NCBI GenBank assembly: GCA_963693285.1
Contig: OY848929.1
Location: forward strand, 3,102,501-3,166,500
Length of the DNA: 64,000 nt
Source of the DNA: Xestospongia muta
Lineage: Eukaryota > Porifera > Demospongiae > Haplosclerida > Petrosiidae
Direction of reading: 5' to 3'
Shown: positions 28,501 to 37,986 of the stretch, piece after piece
Layout: each line of letters begins with the position of its first letter
Numbering within the stretch: position 1 is the first letter of the stretch
Made by a program: the position numbers and the translations under genes
The notes under the pieces: model-generated
Databases searched by the model: none
The model's input: only the letters and a program-made list of their open reading frames with translations
What the model was told of the DNA's origin: nothing

Positions 28501-29561
28501 TAGAAAGTTTAGAAATTAAGAGTGTAAACTGCTTTATTAAGTTGATCTAAAGAGTTTAGCAACTTTATCAGTCTTAAATCTTTGGATAAATTAGTTAAAT
28601 AGGTTAAAACTCTAAAATAAACTGTTTAGAACTTTTTGAAAGTTATTAAAGATTAGATATTAAATGTCAAAACTGCTTTATTAAGCTGATCTAAAGAGTT
28701 TAGGAACTTTGTCAGACTTAAATCTTTGGATAAAGTAGTTTAAATAGGTTAAAACTCTAAAATAAACTGTTTAGACCTTTTTGAAATTTAAGAACATTTA
28801 GAAATTAAATGTCAAAACTGCTTTATCAATCAGATCTAAAGAGTTTAGCAACTTTATCAGTCTTAAATCGTTGGATAATTTAGTTTAAATTTGTTAAAAC
28901 TCTAAAATAAACTATTAAGAGCTTTTTGAAAATTGAGAATGTGTAGAAATTAAGTGTCAAAACTGCTTTATTAAGCTGATCTAAAGAGTTTAGCAACTTT
29001 GTCAGACTTAAATCTTTGGATAAAGTAGTTTAAATAGGTTAAAACTCTAAAATAAACTGTTTAGAACTTTTTGAAAGTTAAGAAAGTTTAGAAATTAACT
29101 GTCAAAACTGCTTTATTAAGCTGATCTAAAGAGTTTAGCAACTTTATCAGTCTTAAATCTTTGGATATTTTTTTAAAATAGGTTAAAACTCTAAAATAAA
29201 CTGTTTAGACCTTTTTGAAAGTTAAGAACATTTACAAATTAACTGTCAATACTGCTTTATTAGCCTGATCTAAAGAGTTTAGCAACTTTATCAGTCTTAT
29301 TTGTTTGGATAAATTACTATAAATAGGTTAAAACTCTAAAAGAAACTGTTTAGACCTTTTTTAAAGTTAAGAAAGTTTAGAAATTAACTGTCAAACTGCT
29401 TTATTAAGGTGATCTAAAGAGTTTACCAACTTTATCAGTCTTAAATCATCAGAAATCAGTTTAAATAGGTCAAAACTCTAAAATAAACTGTTTAGACCTT
29501 TTTGATATTAAGAAAGTTTAGAAATTAAGTGTCAAAACTGCTTTATTAAGCTGATCTAAAG
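28501..29561 (+). repeat. 145-bp satellite, forward block left of the retroelement
   Basis: Orientation returns to forward at about 28,500 (ttactttagaaagtttag). Seven to eight diverged units follow, ending at gctgatctaaaga, where the Penelope-like element begins. Confidence 0.93.
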
Positions 29562-29688
29562 ACATTTAAACATAGAAATGAATTGAGCTTTATGAACGTG
29601 ATAGAATTCTGAAAAAAGACAACAGAACGATTCGGCCAAAGGCCTTCATCAGCTCTTTATGAAACAATGGCAAAAAACAGTCACTTAA
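29562..29688 (-). repeat. Left terminal inverted repeat of the Penelope-like element
   Basis: This segment, from catttaaacatagaaatgaa through gaaacaatgg to agtcactta, matches the reverse complement of 30,897-31,019 with few differences. Such inverted repeats are characteristic ends of Penelope-like insertions. Confidence 0.9.
29621..29658 (-). ncRNA. Degenerate hammerhead core in the left repeat
   Basis: The same motif read on the minus strand. CTGATGA (29,646-29,652) and stem II are kept, but the conserved GAAAC is GAATC (29,629-29,633). Stem I is also weakened because AACAG has become AGAG. Cleavage is not expected from this copy. Confidence 0.75.
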
Positions 29689-29690
29689 AA

Positions 29691-30720
29691 TCAACTTTCT
29701 TCAGCTATGAGGATGCAATATATGAACGAACAGATGGTACAGCTATGTGATCCCCACTATCATCTGCATTGGCTAATATCTTCATGGAAGACTTTGAAAA
29801 CACAGCTATTGCTACATTCCACTTACAACCTAAATTTTGGAAGAGATATGTAGATGACACTTTCGTCATTTGGCCACACAACAACTCCTCCTTACAAGAA
29901 TTCCTGTCTCATATCAATGGTCTACATGATAGAATCAAGTTCACAATGGAGATTGAGAACAACAACTCTATTGCCTTCTTAGATGTACTTGTTTCTAAAA
30001 ACAATAGTAGACTGACCACAACTGTTTACAGGAAACCTACACATACTGATAGATACCTGAATTACAGATCCAACCACCACCCACTCATCAAATCAGGTAT
30101 TATCAAATGCCTCAGGAACAGGGCCCTCAATGTCTGCTCAGAAGGAAACTTCCCCTCTGAGTTAAACAGATTATACAATGTCTTCAGAGCTAATGGATAT
30201 TCATCAAGTCGAGTAAACAACAGCCTTAAACCTTCAAGGCTCAAGAGAAATGAAGATGCTTCCACCCCTCCCTGCGACCTTTTAACAAAGACAGACAGGA
30301 AGAGAACCCTAGTTCTCCCTTATGTCAAAGGCCTCAGTGAGGACATTGGGAGAGCCTGTCGCTTCCTTAACATCACAACAGCCTTTTCCTCAAAATACAC
30401 ACTCAGAAGGTCCTTATCATGGGTCAAGATCCCCACTCCACAGGAAGAAAAGATTGGTGTCATCTATAGGATCCCCTGTGAATGTGGAACTATCTACATC
30501 GGAAAAACAGGCCGAACATTGAAGACTAGGATAGCTGAACATAAAAGAGCTGTCATGAACAGAGATACCAACAACGCTCTTGCATGCCACTACATTGACA
30601 CAGGACACAGGATTTTATGGTTAGAAAGCCATCTACATCAAAACCACTAGCAACACCATCAACTCTGATCCAGGCTTAATCATCAATCCTACCTGGACTT
30701 CTCTATTCTGCAGTAAACGA
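29691..30720 (+). pseudogene. Penelope-like RT / GIY-YIG endonuclease, broken
   Basis: The 293-codon open stretch 29,769-30,650 has RT motif C YVDD (residues 27-30), motif D-like FLDV (70-73), the conserved Penelope thumb string YRKPTHTDRYL (87-97), then a GIY-YIG domain: GVIY (230-233), CEC (237-239), YIG (243-245), R254 and EH (257-258). The same frame continues upstream as YERTDGTAM, a stop at 29,748-29,750, then SPLS. The stop replaces the glycine of the RT motif B string AMGSPLS. At the 3' end a +1 shift near 30,610-30,625 is needed to recover the typical C-terminus KAIYIKTTSNTINSD. The RT N-terminus is absent. Function would be target-primed reverse transcription; this copy is dead. Confidence 0.9.
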
Positions 30721-30896
30721 TCTTTATAACTTATAGCCACTCCCACAATTAATTAACCAGTTCGCGTTCATTTCCTGCCTCGTGGTACAACTCTATGCTC
30801 TTGATCTCCAACATGGTACAAATTAGCATCCTTCTCTATCTCCCTAGGACAACGTCTGGCCTACATAATAATTGTAAACATCATGCATTTGCTATA

Positions 30897-31019
30897 TAAG
30901 TGACTATTTTTTTCCATTGTTTCATAAACAGCTGATGAAGGCCTTTGGCCGAAACGTTCTGTTATCTTTTTTCAGAATTCTATCACGTTCATAAAGCTCA
31001 ACTAATTTCTATATTTAAA
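30897..31019 (+). repeat. Right terminal inverted repeat of the Penelope-like element
   Basis: Begins taagtgactattttttt and runs through the hammerhead core to atatttaaa. It is the partner of the left repeat at 29,562-29,688. Confidence 0.9.
30924..30966 (+). ncRNA. Hammerhead ribozyme core in the right repeat, apparently intact
   Basis: CTGATGA (30,932-30,938) is followed by an extra A, a 4-bp GGCC/GGCC stem II with a TTT loop (30,940-30,950), and GAAAC (30,951-30,955). ACGTT follows: ACGT is self-complementary, the tiny stem III known for dimeric hammerheads, and GUU is an allowed cleavage triplet. AACAG (30,927-30,931) pairs with CTGTT (30,959-30,963) as stem I. Hammerheads in Penelope-like terminal repeats are established knowledge; activity of this copy is inference. 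Confidence 0.8.
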
Positions 31020-31056
31020 TATGAATAACGTGATAAACAAAATTCCTACTTCTGAT

Positions 31057-31340
31057 ACAAAGAGTTTAGCAACTTTATCGGTCTTAAATCTTTGGATAAA
31101 GTAGTTTAAATACGTTAAAACTCTGAAATAAACTCTTTAGACCTTTTTGAAAGTTAAGAAAGTTTACAAACCCTTAACTGTCAATACTGCTTTATTAAGC
31201 TGATCTAAAGAGTTTAGCAACTTTATCCTCTTAAATCTTTGGATAAAATAGTTTAAATAGGTTAAAACTCTAAAATAAACTGTTTAAACCTTTTTGAAAG
31301 TTAAGAAAGTTTAGAAATTAAGTGTCAATTAAGCTGATCT
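31057..31340 (+). repeat. 145-bp satellite, forward piece right of the retroelement
   Basis: About two diverged units resume at caaagagtttagcaacttta and end near 31,340, where the orientation flips again (aagctgatctatttaaacta). Confidence 0.9.
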
Positions 31341-31985
31341 ATTTAAACTATTTATCTAAAAATGTAAGAAATGATAGAGTTGCGAAACTCTTTATATCAG
31401 CTTAATTAAGGTGTTTGACAGTTAATTTCTAAACATTTTTAACTTTCAAAAAGGTCTAAACAGTTTAGTTTAGAGTTTTAACATATTTAATTCATCCAAA
31501 GATTAAAGAGAGATAATGTTACTAAACTCTTTAGATCAGCTTAATTAACCAGTTTCAATAGTTAATTTCTAAAGTTTTTAAAGCTCGGAGTAGTTTATTT
31601 TAGAGTTTTAACTTATTTAAACTAATTTATTATAACATTTAAGACTGATAATCAGCTTAATGACAATTAATTTCTAAACTTTCTTAACTTTCAAAAAGCT
31701 CTAAACAGTTTATTTAGAGTTTTAACCTATTTAAACTACTTTATCCAAAGATTTAAGATAGATTAAGTTATTCTCTTTCTAACTTAATCAAAAAGGTCTA
31801 AACAGTTTATTTTATAGTTTAAACAGTTTATTTTATAGTTTTTACCTATTTAAACTACTTCATCCAAAGATTGTAGACTGATAAAGTTACTAAAGTCTTT
31901 ACATCAGCTTAATTAAGCAGTTTTGATAGTTAATTTTTAAACTTTCTTAACTTTGAAAAAGGTCTAAATATTTTATTTTAGAGTA
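31341..31985 (-). repeat. 145-bp satellite, degenerate reverse piece at the array edge
   Basis: Reverse-complement satellite with truncated units and a local duplication of aaacagtttattttatagtt near 31,800-31,840. Satellite similarity ends at about 31,985 (ttagagtagaaacatt). Confidence 0.9.
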
Positions 31986-32063
31986 GAAACATTAAAAGTC
32001 GTTTTTCCTTTTCGACAGAGGAGCACTAATATAGATATATTTATATACATTTATACAAAAAAA

Positions 32064-32245
32064 CTACATAAGTACAATAATGTTTAATTGGTCATCTTCA
32101 TCATCGTCCCAGTCCTGTGAGCCCATTGCAATCAGATCCACAGCTTGATCCAGGAGATCATCTTTAGTCATAGGACGAATGAGATTTTCTGTGCTACCAA
32201 GAGGAGGAATGTCATCATCTTCATCAAAGATTTCTAAATTTACTT
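32064..32245 (-). CDS. Possible terminal exon of an acidic protein
   Basis: The minus strand has a good acceptor (ttttactatag) just before 32,245, then about 60 open codons to a stop: VNLEIFDEDDDIPPLG near the start and an acidic tail with SQDWDDDEDDQ. The composition is protein-like, not random AT-rich. I do not recognise a family. Upstream exons are uncertain; the pieces at 33.0-33.25 kb on the same strand are candidates. Confidence 0.4.
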
Positions 32246-32294
32246 CTATAGTAAAAACAATAGTACCAATTAATTTTGTTACCCATTGGTTCAT

Positions 32295-33000
32295 TTAGGA
32301 GTATATATATATATTCCAAGTTATACTGTAAATCTTGGCCAAGTGTAACTTCTTTCAATCAGTAAGATTGCCAGAATATAAATAGCCATCTTAGGACATT
32401 GCTGATACAGGATGTAAATGTTGTACTCAGTTGGCTGAGAAGCCACTCTAGCCAGCCAAGACTACATATTATCTTAGTACATAAACAAGCGTGTACTTAG
32501 TGTATTTATTTGGTTAATGTTCAACATATAGACAGTATAAGATGTGTATAGAACATCTAGTTCAAAGTCTTCTTCAACCCACTTTACCAAAAAATGGATA
32601 TTGTGGCAATGACAGTTCTATTGTTTTGTCCACATATCAGTTATGAATGTTTACTGATGAGGGAATATATGGTCACACGTTGTCTTTTTGTCCTACAACA
32701 ATATGGCTAACATACAAGTAGCACCTAACAAATAGTATGCACAACTTCAAATTCATATGAATTTAATAGTCCAACAATTTCTATTCAAAATTCCACTTAC
32801 CACTCACTAAAAATAATATTGTGTAATAAGGTGTGACCACTTTACTCAGGTATGTGTTGAAACTAGGCTCTTTACCTGTTTTAAACCTAATCACTTGTAT
32901 GTGCAATACAACTATTTAGCAAACACAAGCATTTAATTTAATTCATAATAATTGCTTCCTATCTACTATGTTTAATACAATTAATACAAAGTTAGCTTTT
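32295..33000. other. No recognisable gene
   Basis: AT-rich, with many stops in all frames. I see no repeat or RNA gene. It could be intron between the exon-like pieces on the minus strand. Confidence 0.5.
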
Positions 33001-33228
33001 TAGGGAACTTAATTAATAATTGCTGAAGCATACCTTTTCTTGGACATCCTGCTTTGAGCTTAATGAGAGACGGCTTCACTTTCTGAGGCTTGGTCAAAAT
33101 AATTATCATATTTTAGGGAACTTAAATAATAATTGCTGAAAGCATACCTTTTTCTTGGACATGCTGCTTTGAGCTTAATGAGAGACGGCTTCACTTTCTG
33201 ATGCTTGGTCAAAGTAATTATCATATTT
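33001..33228 (-). repeat. 113-bp tandem duplication carrying a small exon
   Basis: tagggaactt... occurs at 33,001 and 33,114, and the two ~113-bp copies are nearly identical. Each copy contains on the minus strand an open stretch ending in a donor-like aag-gtatgct (exon ends 33,034 and 33,148), reading HQKVKPSLIKLKA then CPRK in one frame. A second frame in the right copy reads KYDNYFDQASESEAVSH to a stop, so the true frame is undecided. Confidence 0.6.
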
Positions 33229-33260
33229 AACCACAGTTTCTTTTTCATCTTGTGTTAACT
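33148..33260 (-). CDS. Possible exon, frame undecided
   Basis: Both TKHQKVKPSLIKLKAACPRK (leading to a GTATGC donor) and DEKETVVKYDNYFDQ (leading to a stop) are open. No family is recognised. It may belong to the same minus-strand gene as 32,064-32,245. Confidence 0.25.
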
Positions 33261-33946
33261 TTAAACTTTAAGAAACAGTTAGGTTTAGCAGATGAACATC
33301 CAGTACCACTCACCTGTTACTCTAAAACTGCAGCAGGTTTGCTATCTTGAATCTTAAGGGAATAAATAATTGTTTGTCATGACCATTATCATCATGGTTT
33401 TCAATGTAGGGTAATCAGTCCATCCAACAGATCAAGTAAATAAATAAGCACATATGCATGTTTATATATATGTATGCATACATATACAATACACACACAT
33501 ATATAAACAAGTCACCCATTAAGGGCATTGTACCTAAAAACAGCCAGAACAAGTAGTAATATCCATCCCTTCCAGTATAGTTTCGATATGGCTAAATTAG
33601 GTCTTTTAAACGTTAAAGGTATAGATATAGATGAAAGGGGACTACAGGCTGTGATGTCCAATATTCTCTAGTAATGGCACCCTAGGAATGTCTACAAGGT
33701 ATTGAACAATTGAATATAGGTGATCAGGAATGACATAATTAAAACGATACTATAAATTTAGGAGTATACAGAAAGAAGAGCTAGTCACACATGTGAAAAA
33801 TACAAATCTATTTATCCTTTAAATGTCATCCTATTACCTAAGAGACATATTCGTCTAAAGAATAAAATGTGAAGAAGCAATCCATACCAAGGATTGGCTT
33901 TTATACACTACAGTCATAATTATGAGTACAACATCTGACCTTACAA
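33261..33946. other. No recognisable gene
   Basis: AT-rich sequence with short ATATGTATGCATACATAT-type simple repeats near 33,450-33,510. Nothing else supported. Confidence 0.5.
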
Positions 33947-34003
33947 ACTGTTATCAGAAAATATTGTCACTTTCCAGATCAGAAACGGAATACAAACATC
34001 ACT
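33947..34003 (-). CDS. Exon-like unit, C type (57 nt, diverged)
   Basis: Minus strand: acceptor ctatctctatag, body beginning TGATGTTTGTATTCCG and ending GATAACAGTTT, then donor gtaagg. It is a diverged relative of the C-type exons in the inverted-duplication arms (70 or 67 nt there). A deletion has removed the middle. Confidence 0.4.
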
Positions 34004-34310
34004 ATAGAGATAGTTAAAAAGATATTACTGCACAACACAGGAACGTGGACATGAATGATTGGGTCTGGCAATTAATTATTCATGATGGGTGTTAACTTTT
34101 TAAAAATAAAATTTTGTTAATTAATCAAATGACCTGCTTTATACGAAGTCTTTGGCAACGTCTGTTAGTGAAATACAATCAAGTTTTTCTTTTGGATATA
34201 AAGTACCATAATGTCGCTTAGTCGTACCTGTGTTATTTTATTCGTAAATATGACTTCACACTCCTGAGGGAAATAAAGATCTCTTGTACATATACAATAT
34301 ATAAACTTAC

Positions 34311-34380
34311 AAACTGTTGTCAAAAAATATTGTCACATCCCAGATCATCATCTTTGTTGCAGAAATATATACCAACGTCA
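34311..34380 (-). CDS. Exon-like unit, C type (70 nt)
   Basis: Minus strand: acceptor ctatttctatag, body TGACGTTGGTATATATTT..., end AACAGTTT, donor gtaagtt. One frame reads DVGIYFCNKDDDLGCDNIF then a stop. DxGxYxC resembles an Ig F strand, but the other copies do not keep this frame, so the resemblance may be chance. Confidence 0.4.
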
Positions 34381-34849
34381 CTATAGAAATAGTTAAAAAG
34401 ATACTATTGCACAACAGTTATCAGAGAACTATATCAGTTCAGTATGACTAGAAGTATATTATCAAAGAAAGAAAGCACAGTAACTTAATGTAATCACATA
34501 TTTTCTAAGGAAGAGGTTAGCAAAGATCATCCTTAGAACTCAATTAAGTATTATCAGAAAAGGCTAAATATTCATGCATACAAATCAAAAATATATATGA
34601 ATAAATAATTCAAGCCATATCAATTAATTAGTACATTTATAGTACAACAGAACAAGTCTGAATAAAACCAGGAGGGTGGAAATTTATGCCACAGGAATCG
34701 AAGAATAGAACGCAAGTAAAGTGTACAGAACAGTTATTTATATTAAAATACAGGTTGATGTAAGAACTCAACAAAAGAATTATACACTAAGACACGTTAC
34801 TTTAGGATATACTGAAATGAGTGTTCTTTAGAGGAGTGTACACAGGAGG

Positions 34850-35110
34850 ACACATATACATACTAGCACACAATGAATGGGAATGGATACAGTGAACATA
34901 GTGGACTTAAGAACAATAATAGGTAAAGATATAGGGTTACTTAAATGGTAATATTGACAATTGGACACAATGAGGGTTACATTAAGGGACAGTGGATAGA
35001 ATCTTCTTTGGACATGGTGATCATAGTGGACTTAGCAACATAAAAGGTAAGGACACTAGTTACCTATAGGAATATGATGATTGTTACATTAGAGGACGAT
35101 GGACATAGTT
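34850..35110. repeat. Degenerate short repeats
   Basis: Phrases of the type acatagtggacttagcaacataataggtaaggacac recur at about 34,900, 35,020 and 35,080, and again in the arms at about 39,470 and 42,410. No coding potential seen. Confidence 0.5.
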
Positions 35111-35699
35111 TACTTCACAAAATAAGTCTTCTCTTCAGGTGATGAATCACCTTTGCTCTAGTGTGTAAAGAGATTCATTAATTTACAAGCAGATGTACTA
35201 GAAAAAGAAGGGCCATTATTATCAGATGCAACCAAAAGCACTAGATACAAGCTAGGTGGTAACATGTTAAGTCTTCAGGTAAAAAACCTGAGGATAGTAG
35301 GAAATGGGTGAGGTATATACCATCACACCCTAATAGAAACTACACACACAAACCTGTATCGAACTAGAAGCACCACACCCACTCATTAAGCTTTCATAGC
35401 CACACCTACTAACTATTTTGGGTGTGGCTTATTTTGACCACACCTTATTTTTTAACGAATGCTTAAGTAGTCTCATTTTCCACCCAAAAAAGCCTTGGTA
35501 TGTATGTATATGTATAAGGCTGGCAACAAACTGTTAATTAGTTGCTTGTGACTTCGTCAGCTTTTTTGCTCTGGATGATATACTCTCCTTTGTCCTTTGC
35601 TTTTAAAAGCATAATCATCTAATACTTACTTACCTTTACCTATTGTTAGAGATTATATAATTGTGTATGATATATAACATACAGATACCCAACTTTTTA
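35111..35699. other. No recognisable gene
   Basis: A small inverted motif gccacacc/ggtgtggc lies near 35,400-35,450. Otherwise nothing supported. Confidence 0.5.
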
Positions 35700-35711
35700 C
35701 GGTAACTATGT

Positions 35712-35770
35712 AATACTACCACATGTAATACTACCAAACATAACACTGCCAAATGTAATACTGCCAGTCA
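35712..35770. repeat. Short tandem repeat flanking the exon array, left side
   Basis: Copies of aatgtaatactgcc-type units (taatactaccacatgtaatactacc, then aaatgtaatactgccag). They are the reverse complement of the ttacatttggcagta units on the other side of the array at 37,734-37,800. Confidence 0.7.
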
Positions 35771-35810
35771 TTACATTACACGTCAGATGTAGTGTATCCT
35801 GTTAACTTAC

Positions 35811-37672
35811 ATCCCCAGACTCTTTTAGATAGATGAGTATCTTGAGCCTTGATCCTGATGTCCAACGATGCTATAGAATTAAAACAGAAATTAAGAATAA
35901 TGATGTATATCAATTAATTTAAACCAGTAGTGTATGCTGTTAACTTACATCCCTGGACTCTTTTAGACAGATGAGTGTCTTGAGCCTTGATCCTGATGTC
36001 CAACGATGCTAAAGAATTAAAACGAAATAAAGAATAATGATGCATTATCAATTAATTTAAAGTAGTAGTGTATGCTCTTAACTTACATCCCTGGACTCTT
36101 TTAGATAGATGAGTGTCTTGAGCCTTCATCCAGATGTCCAACGATGCTATAGAATTAAAACAGAAATTAAGAATAATGATGTATATCAATTAATTTAAAC
36201 CAGTAGTGTATGCTGTTAACTTACATCCCTGGACTCTTTTAGACAGATGAGTGTCTTGAGCCTTGATCCTGATGTCCAACGATGCTAAAGAATTAAAACG
36301 AAATAAAGAATAATGATGCATTATCAATTAATTTAAAGTAGTAGTGTATGCTCTTAACTTACATCCCTGGACTCTTTTAGATAGATGAGTGTCTTGAGCC
36401 TTCATCCAGATGTCCAACGATGCTATAGAATTAAAACAAAAATTAAGAATAGTGATCTCTTATCAATTAATTTAAAGTAGTAGTGTATGTTGTTAACTTA
36501 CATCTCTGGACTCTTTTAGATAGATGAGTGTCTTGAGCCTTGATCCTGATGTCCAACGATGCTATAGAATTAAAACAGAAATTAAATAAATGATGTATTT
36601 ATCGATTAATTTAAAGTAGTAGTGTATGCGGTTAACTTACATCCCTGGACTCTTTTAGATAGATGAGTGTCTTGAGCCTTGATCCTGATGTCCAGCGATG
36701 CTATAGAATTAAAGCAGAAATTAAGAATAATAATGTATTTTCAATTAATTCAAGTAGTAGTTTATGCTGTTAACTTACATCCCTGGACTCTTTTAGATAG
36801 ATGAGTGTCTTGAGCCTTCATCCAGATGTCCAACGATGCTATAGAATTAAAACAAAAATTAAGAATAGTGATCTCTTATCAATTAATTTAAAGTAGTAGT
36901 GTATGTTGTTAACTTACATCCCTGGACTCTTTTAGATAGATGAGTGTCTTGAGCCTTGATCCTGATGTCCAACGATGCTATAAAATTAAAACAGAAATTA
37001 AGAATAATGATGCATTATCAATTAATTTAAAGTAGTAGTCTATGCTGTTAACTTACATCCCTGGACTCTTTTAGATAGATGAGTGTCTTGAGCCTTCATC
37101 CAGATGTCCAACGATGCTATAAAATTAAAACAGAAATGAAGAATAATGATGTCTTATCAATTAATTTAAAGTAGTAGTGTATGCTGTTAACTTACATCCC
37201 TGGACTCTTTTAGATAGATGAGTGTCTTGAGCCTTCATCCAGATGTCCAACGATGCTATAAAATTAAAACAGAAATGAAGAATAATGATGTCTTATCAAT
37301 TAATTTAAAGTAGTAGTGTATGCTGTTAACTTACATCCCTGGACTCTTTTAGATAGATGAGTGTCTTGAGCCTTGAACCTGATGTCCAACGATGCTATAA
37401 AATTAAAACAAAAATTAAGAATAATGATGCATTATCAATTAATTTAAAGTAGTAGTCTATGCTGTTAACTTACATCTCTGGACCCTTTTAGATAGATGAG
37501 TGTCTTGAGCCTTGAACCTGATGTCCAACGATGCTATAAAATTAAAACAGAAATTAAGAATAATGATGACTTATCAATTAATTTAAAGTAGTAGTGCATG
37601 TTGTTAACTTACATCCCTGGACTCTTTTAGATAGATGAGTGTTTTGAGCCTTCATCCTGATGTCCAACGATG
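35811..37672 (-). repeat. Array of 14 tandem 60-nt exons, left arm
   Basis: Fourteen exon units on the minus strand, each exactly 60 nt, period about 138-140 bp. Exon starts (lower coordinate): 35811, 35950, 36087, 36225, 36363, 36502, 36641, 36779, 36918, 37057, 37196, 37335, 37474, 37613. Each is preceded by a pyrimidine-rich acceptor ending tatag (ctttag in a few) and followed by donor gtaagtta. Of the three frames, one has a stop in every exon, one is stopped by TGA in several, and one stays open across all exon-exon joins: SLDI[R/W][I/M/F]KAQDTHLSKRVQ[G/R]. Known family: none recognised. Coding is inferred from shared phase, exact length and preserved splice sites; the alternative is repetitive DNA with splice-like edges. 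Confidence 0.7.
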
Positions 37673-37733
37673 CTATAAAAAAAACAGAAATAAAGACTAA
37701 TAATGTATTATACACTGATGTTACAATATTGTA

Positions 37734-37800
37734 TTGACGACATTACATTTGGCAGTATTACATTTGGCAGTATTACATTTGGCAGTATTATATTTTGTAG
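37734..37800. repeat. 15-bp tandem repeat flanking the exon array, right side
   Basis: Three near-perfect copies of ttacatttggcagta plus a degenerate fourth. Mirrored at 62,607-62,673 in the other arm, and inverted relative to the motif at 35,712-35,770. Confidence 0.85.
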
Positions 37801-37959
37801 TATTAATTTATGTTGTCAAAGTAGCAGTTAGCATTTATATATTATTGATATACTTACCAATTGAGTGCTTCATCTGCTTGTATCCGAGTGTGTGTATGAG
37901 TGACATAAAAGATAATGTAATACTGTTTAGTCGTACATTATGATATTAAATATATTTAC

Positions 37960-37986
37960 CATTACACTGATATCCAAGCGGTATAT
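37960..37986 (-). CDS. 27-nt microexon related to the 60-nt exons, left arm
   Basis: Minus strand: acceptor gttcttccag, body ATATACCGCTTGGATATCAG then TGTAATG, donor gtaaat. The frame reads YRLDISVM. CTTGGATATCAG aligns with GTTGGACATCAG of the 60-nt exons, so this looks like a shortened, diverged relative. Same in the right arm at 62,421-62,447. Confidence 0.45.

Larger units (their letters stand above)
29562..31019 (+). mobile_element. Penelope-like retroelement, 5'-truncated, inserted in the satellite
   Basis: The element is bounded by ~125-bp terminal inverted repeats and contains the second half of a reverse transcriptase followed by a GIY-YIG endonuclease, the diagnostic pairing of EN-plus Penelope-like elements. 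It interrupts the satellite: gctgatctaaaga precedes it, and satellite resumes in tctgatacaaagagtttagc near 31,050 after about 35 bp of extra sequence. The flanks ctgatctaaaga and ctgatacaaaga could be a 12-bp imperfect target duplication. The N-terminal half of the RT is missing and the frame is broken, so this copy is not autonomous. Confidence 0.9.

Noticed and set aside
1..29561. CRISPR-like array
   Set aside because: The repeat is contiguous with no unique spacers and is a 145-bp eukaryotic satellite.
30062..30608. Three short open stretches overlapping the retroelement
   Set aside because: Other-frame shadows of the RT/GIY-YIG reading frame.
34311..34380. Ig F-strand reading DVGIYFC in the C-type exon
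   Set aside because: Only this copy has the tyrosine and cysteine in that frame; other copies have stops there.
35811..37672. CRISPR-like or minisatellite reading of the 60-nt units
   Set aside because: The intervening 78-80 bp are also conserved and carry splice signals; a repeat of exon plus intron explains it better.
37734..37943. 69-codon open stretch starting HLAVLHLAVLHLAVL
   Set aside because: Produced by the 15-bp tandem repeat; opposite strand to the exons.
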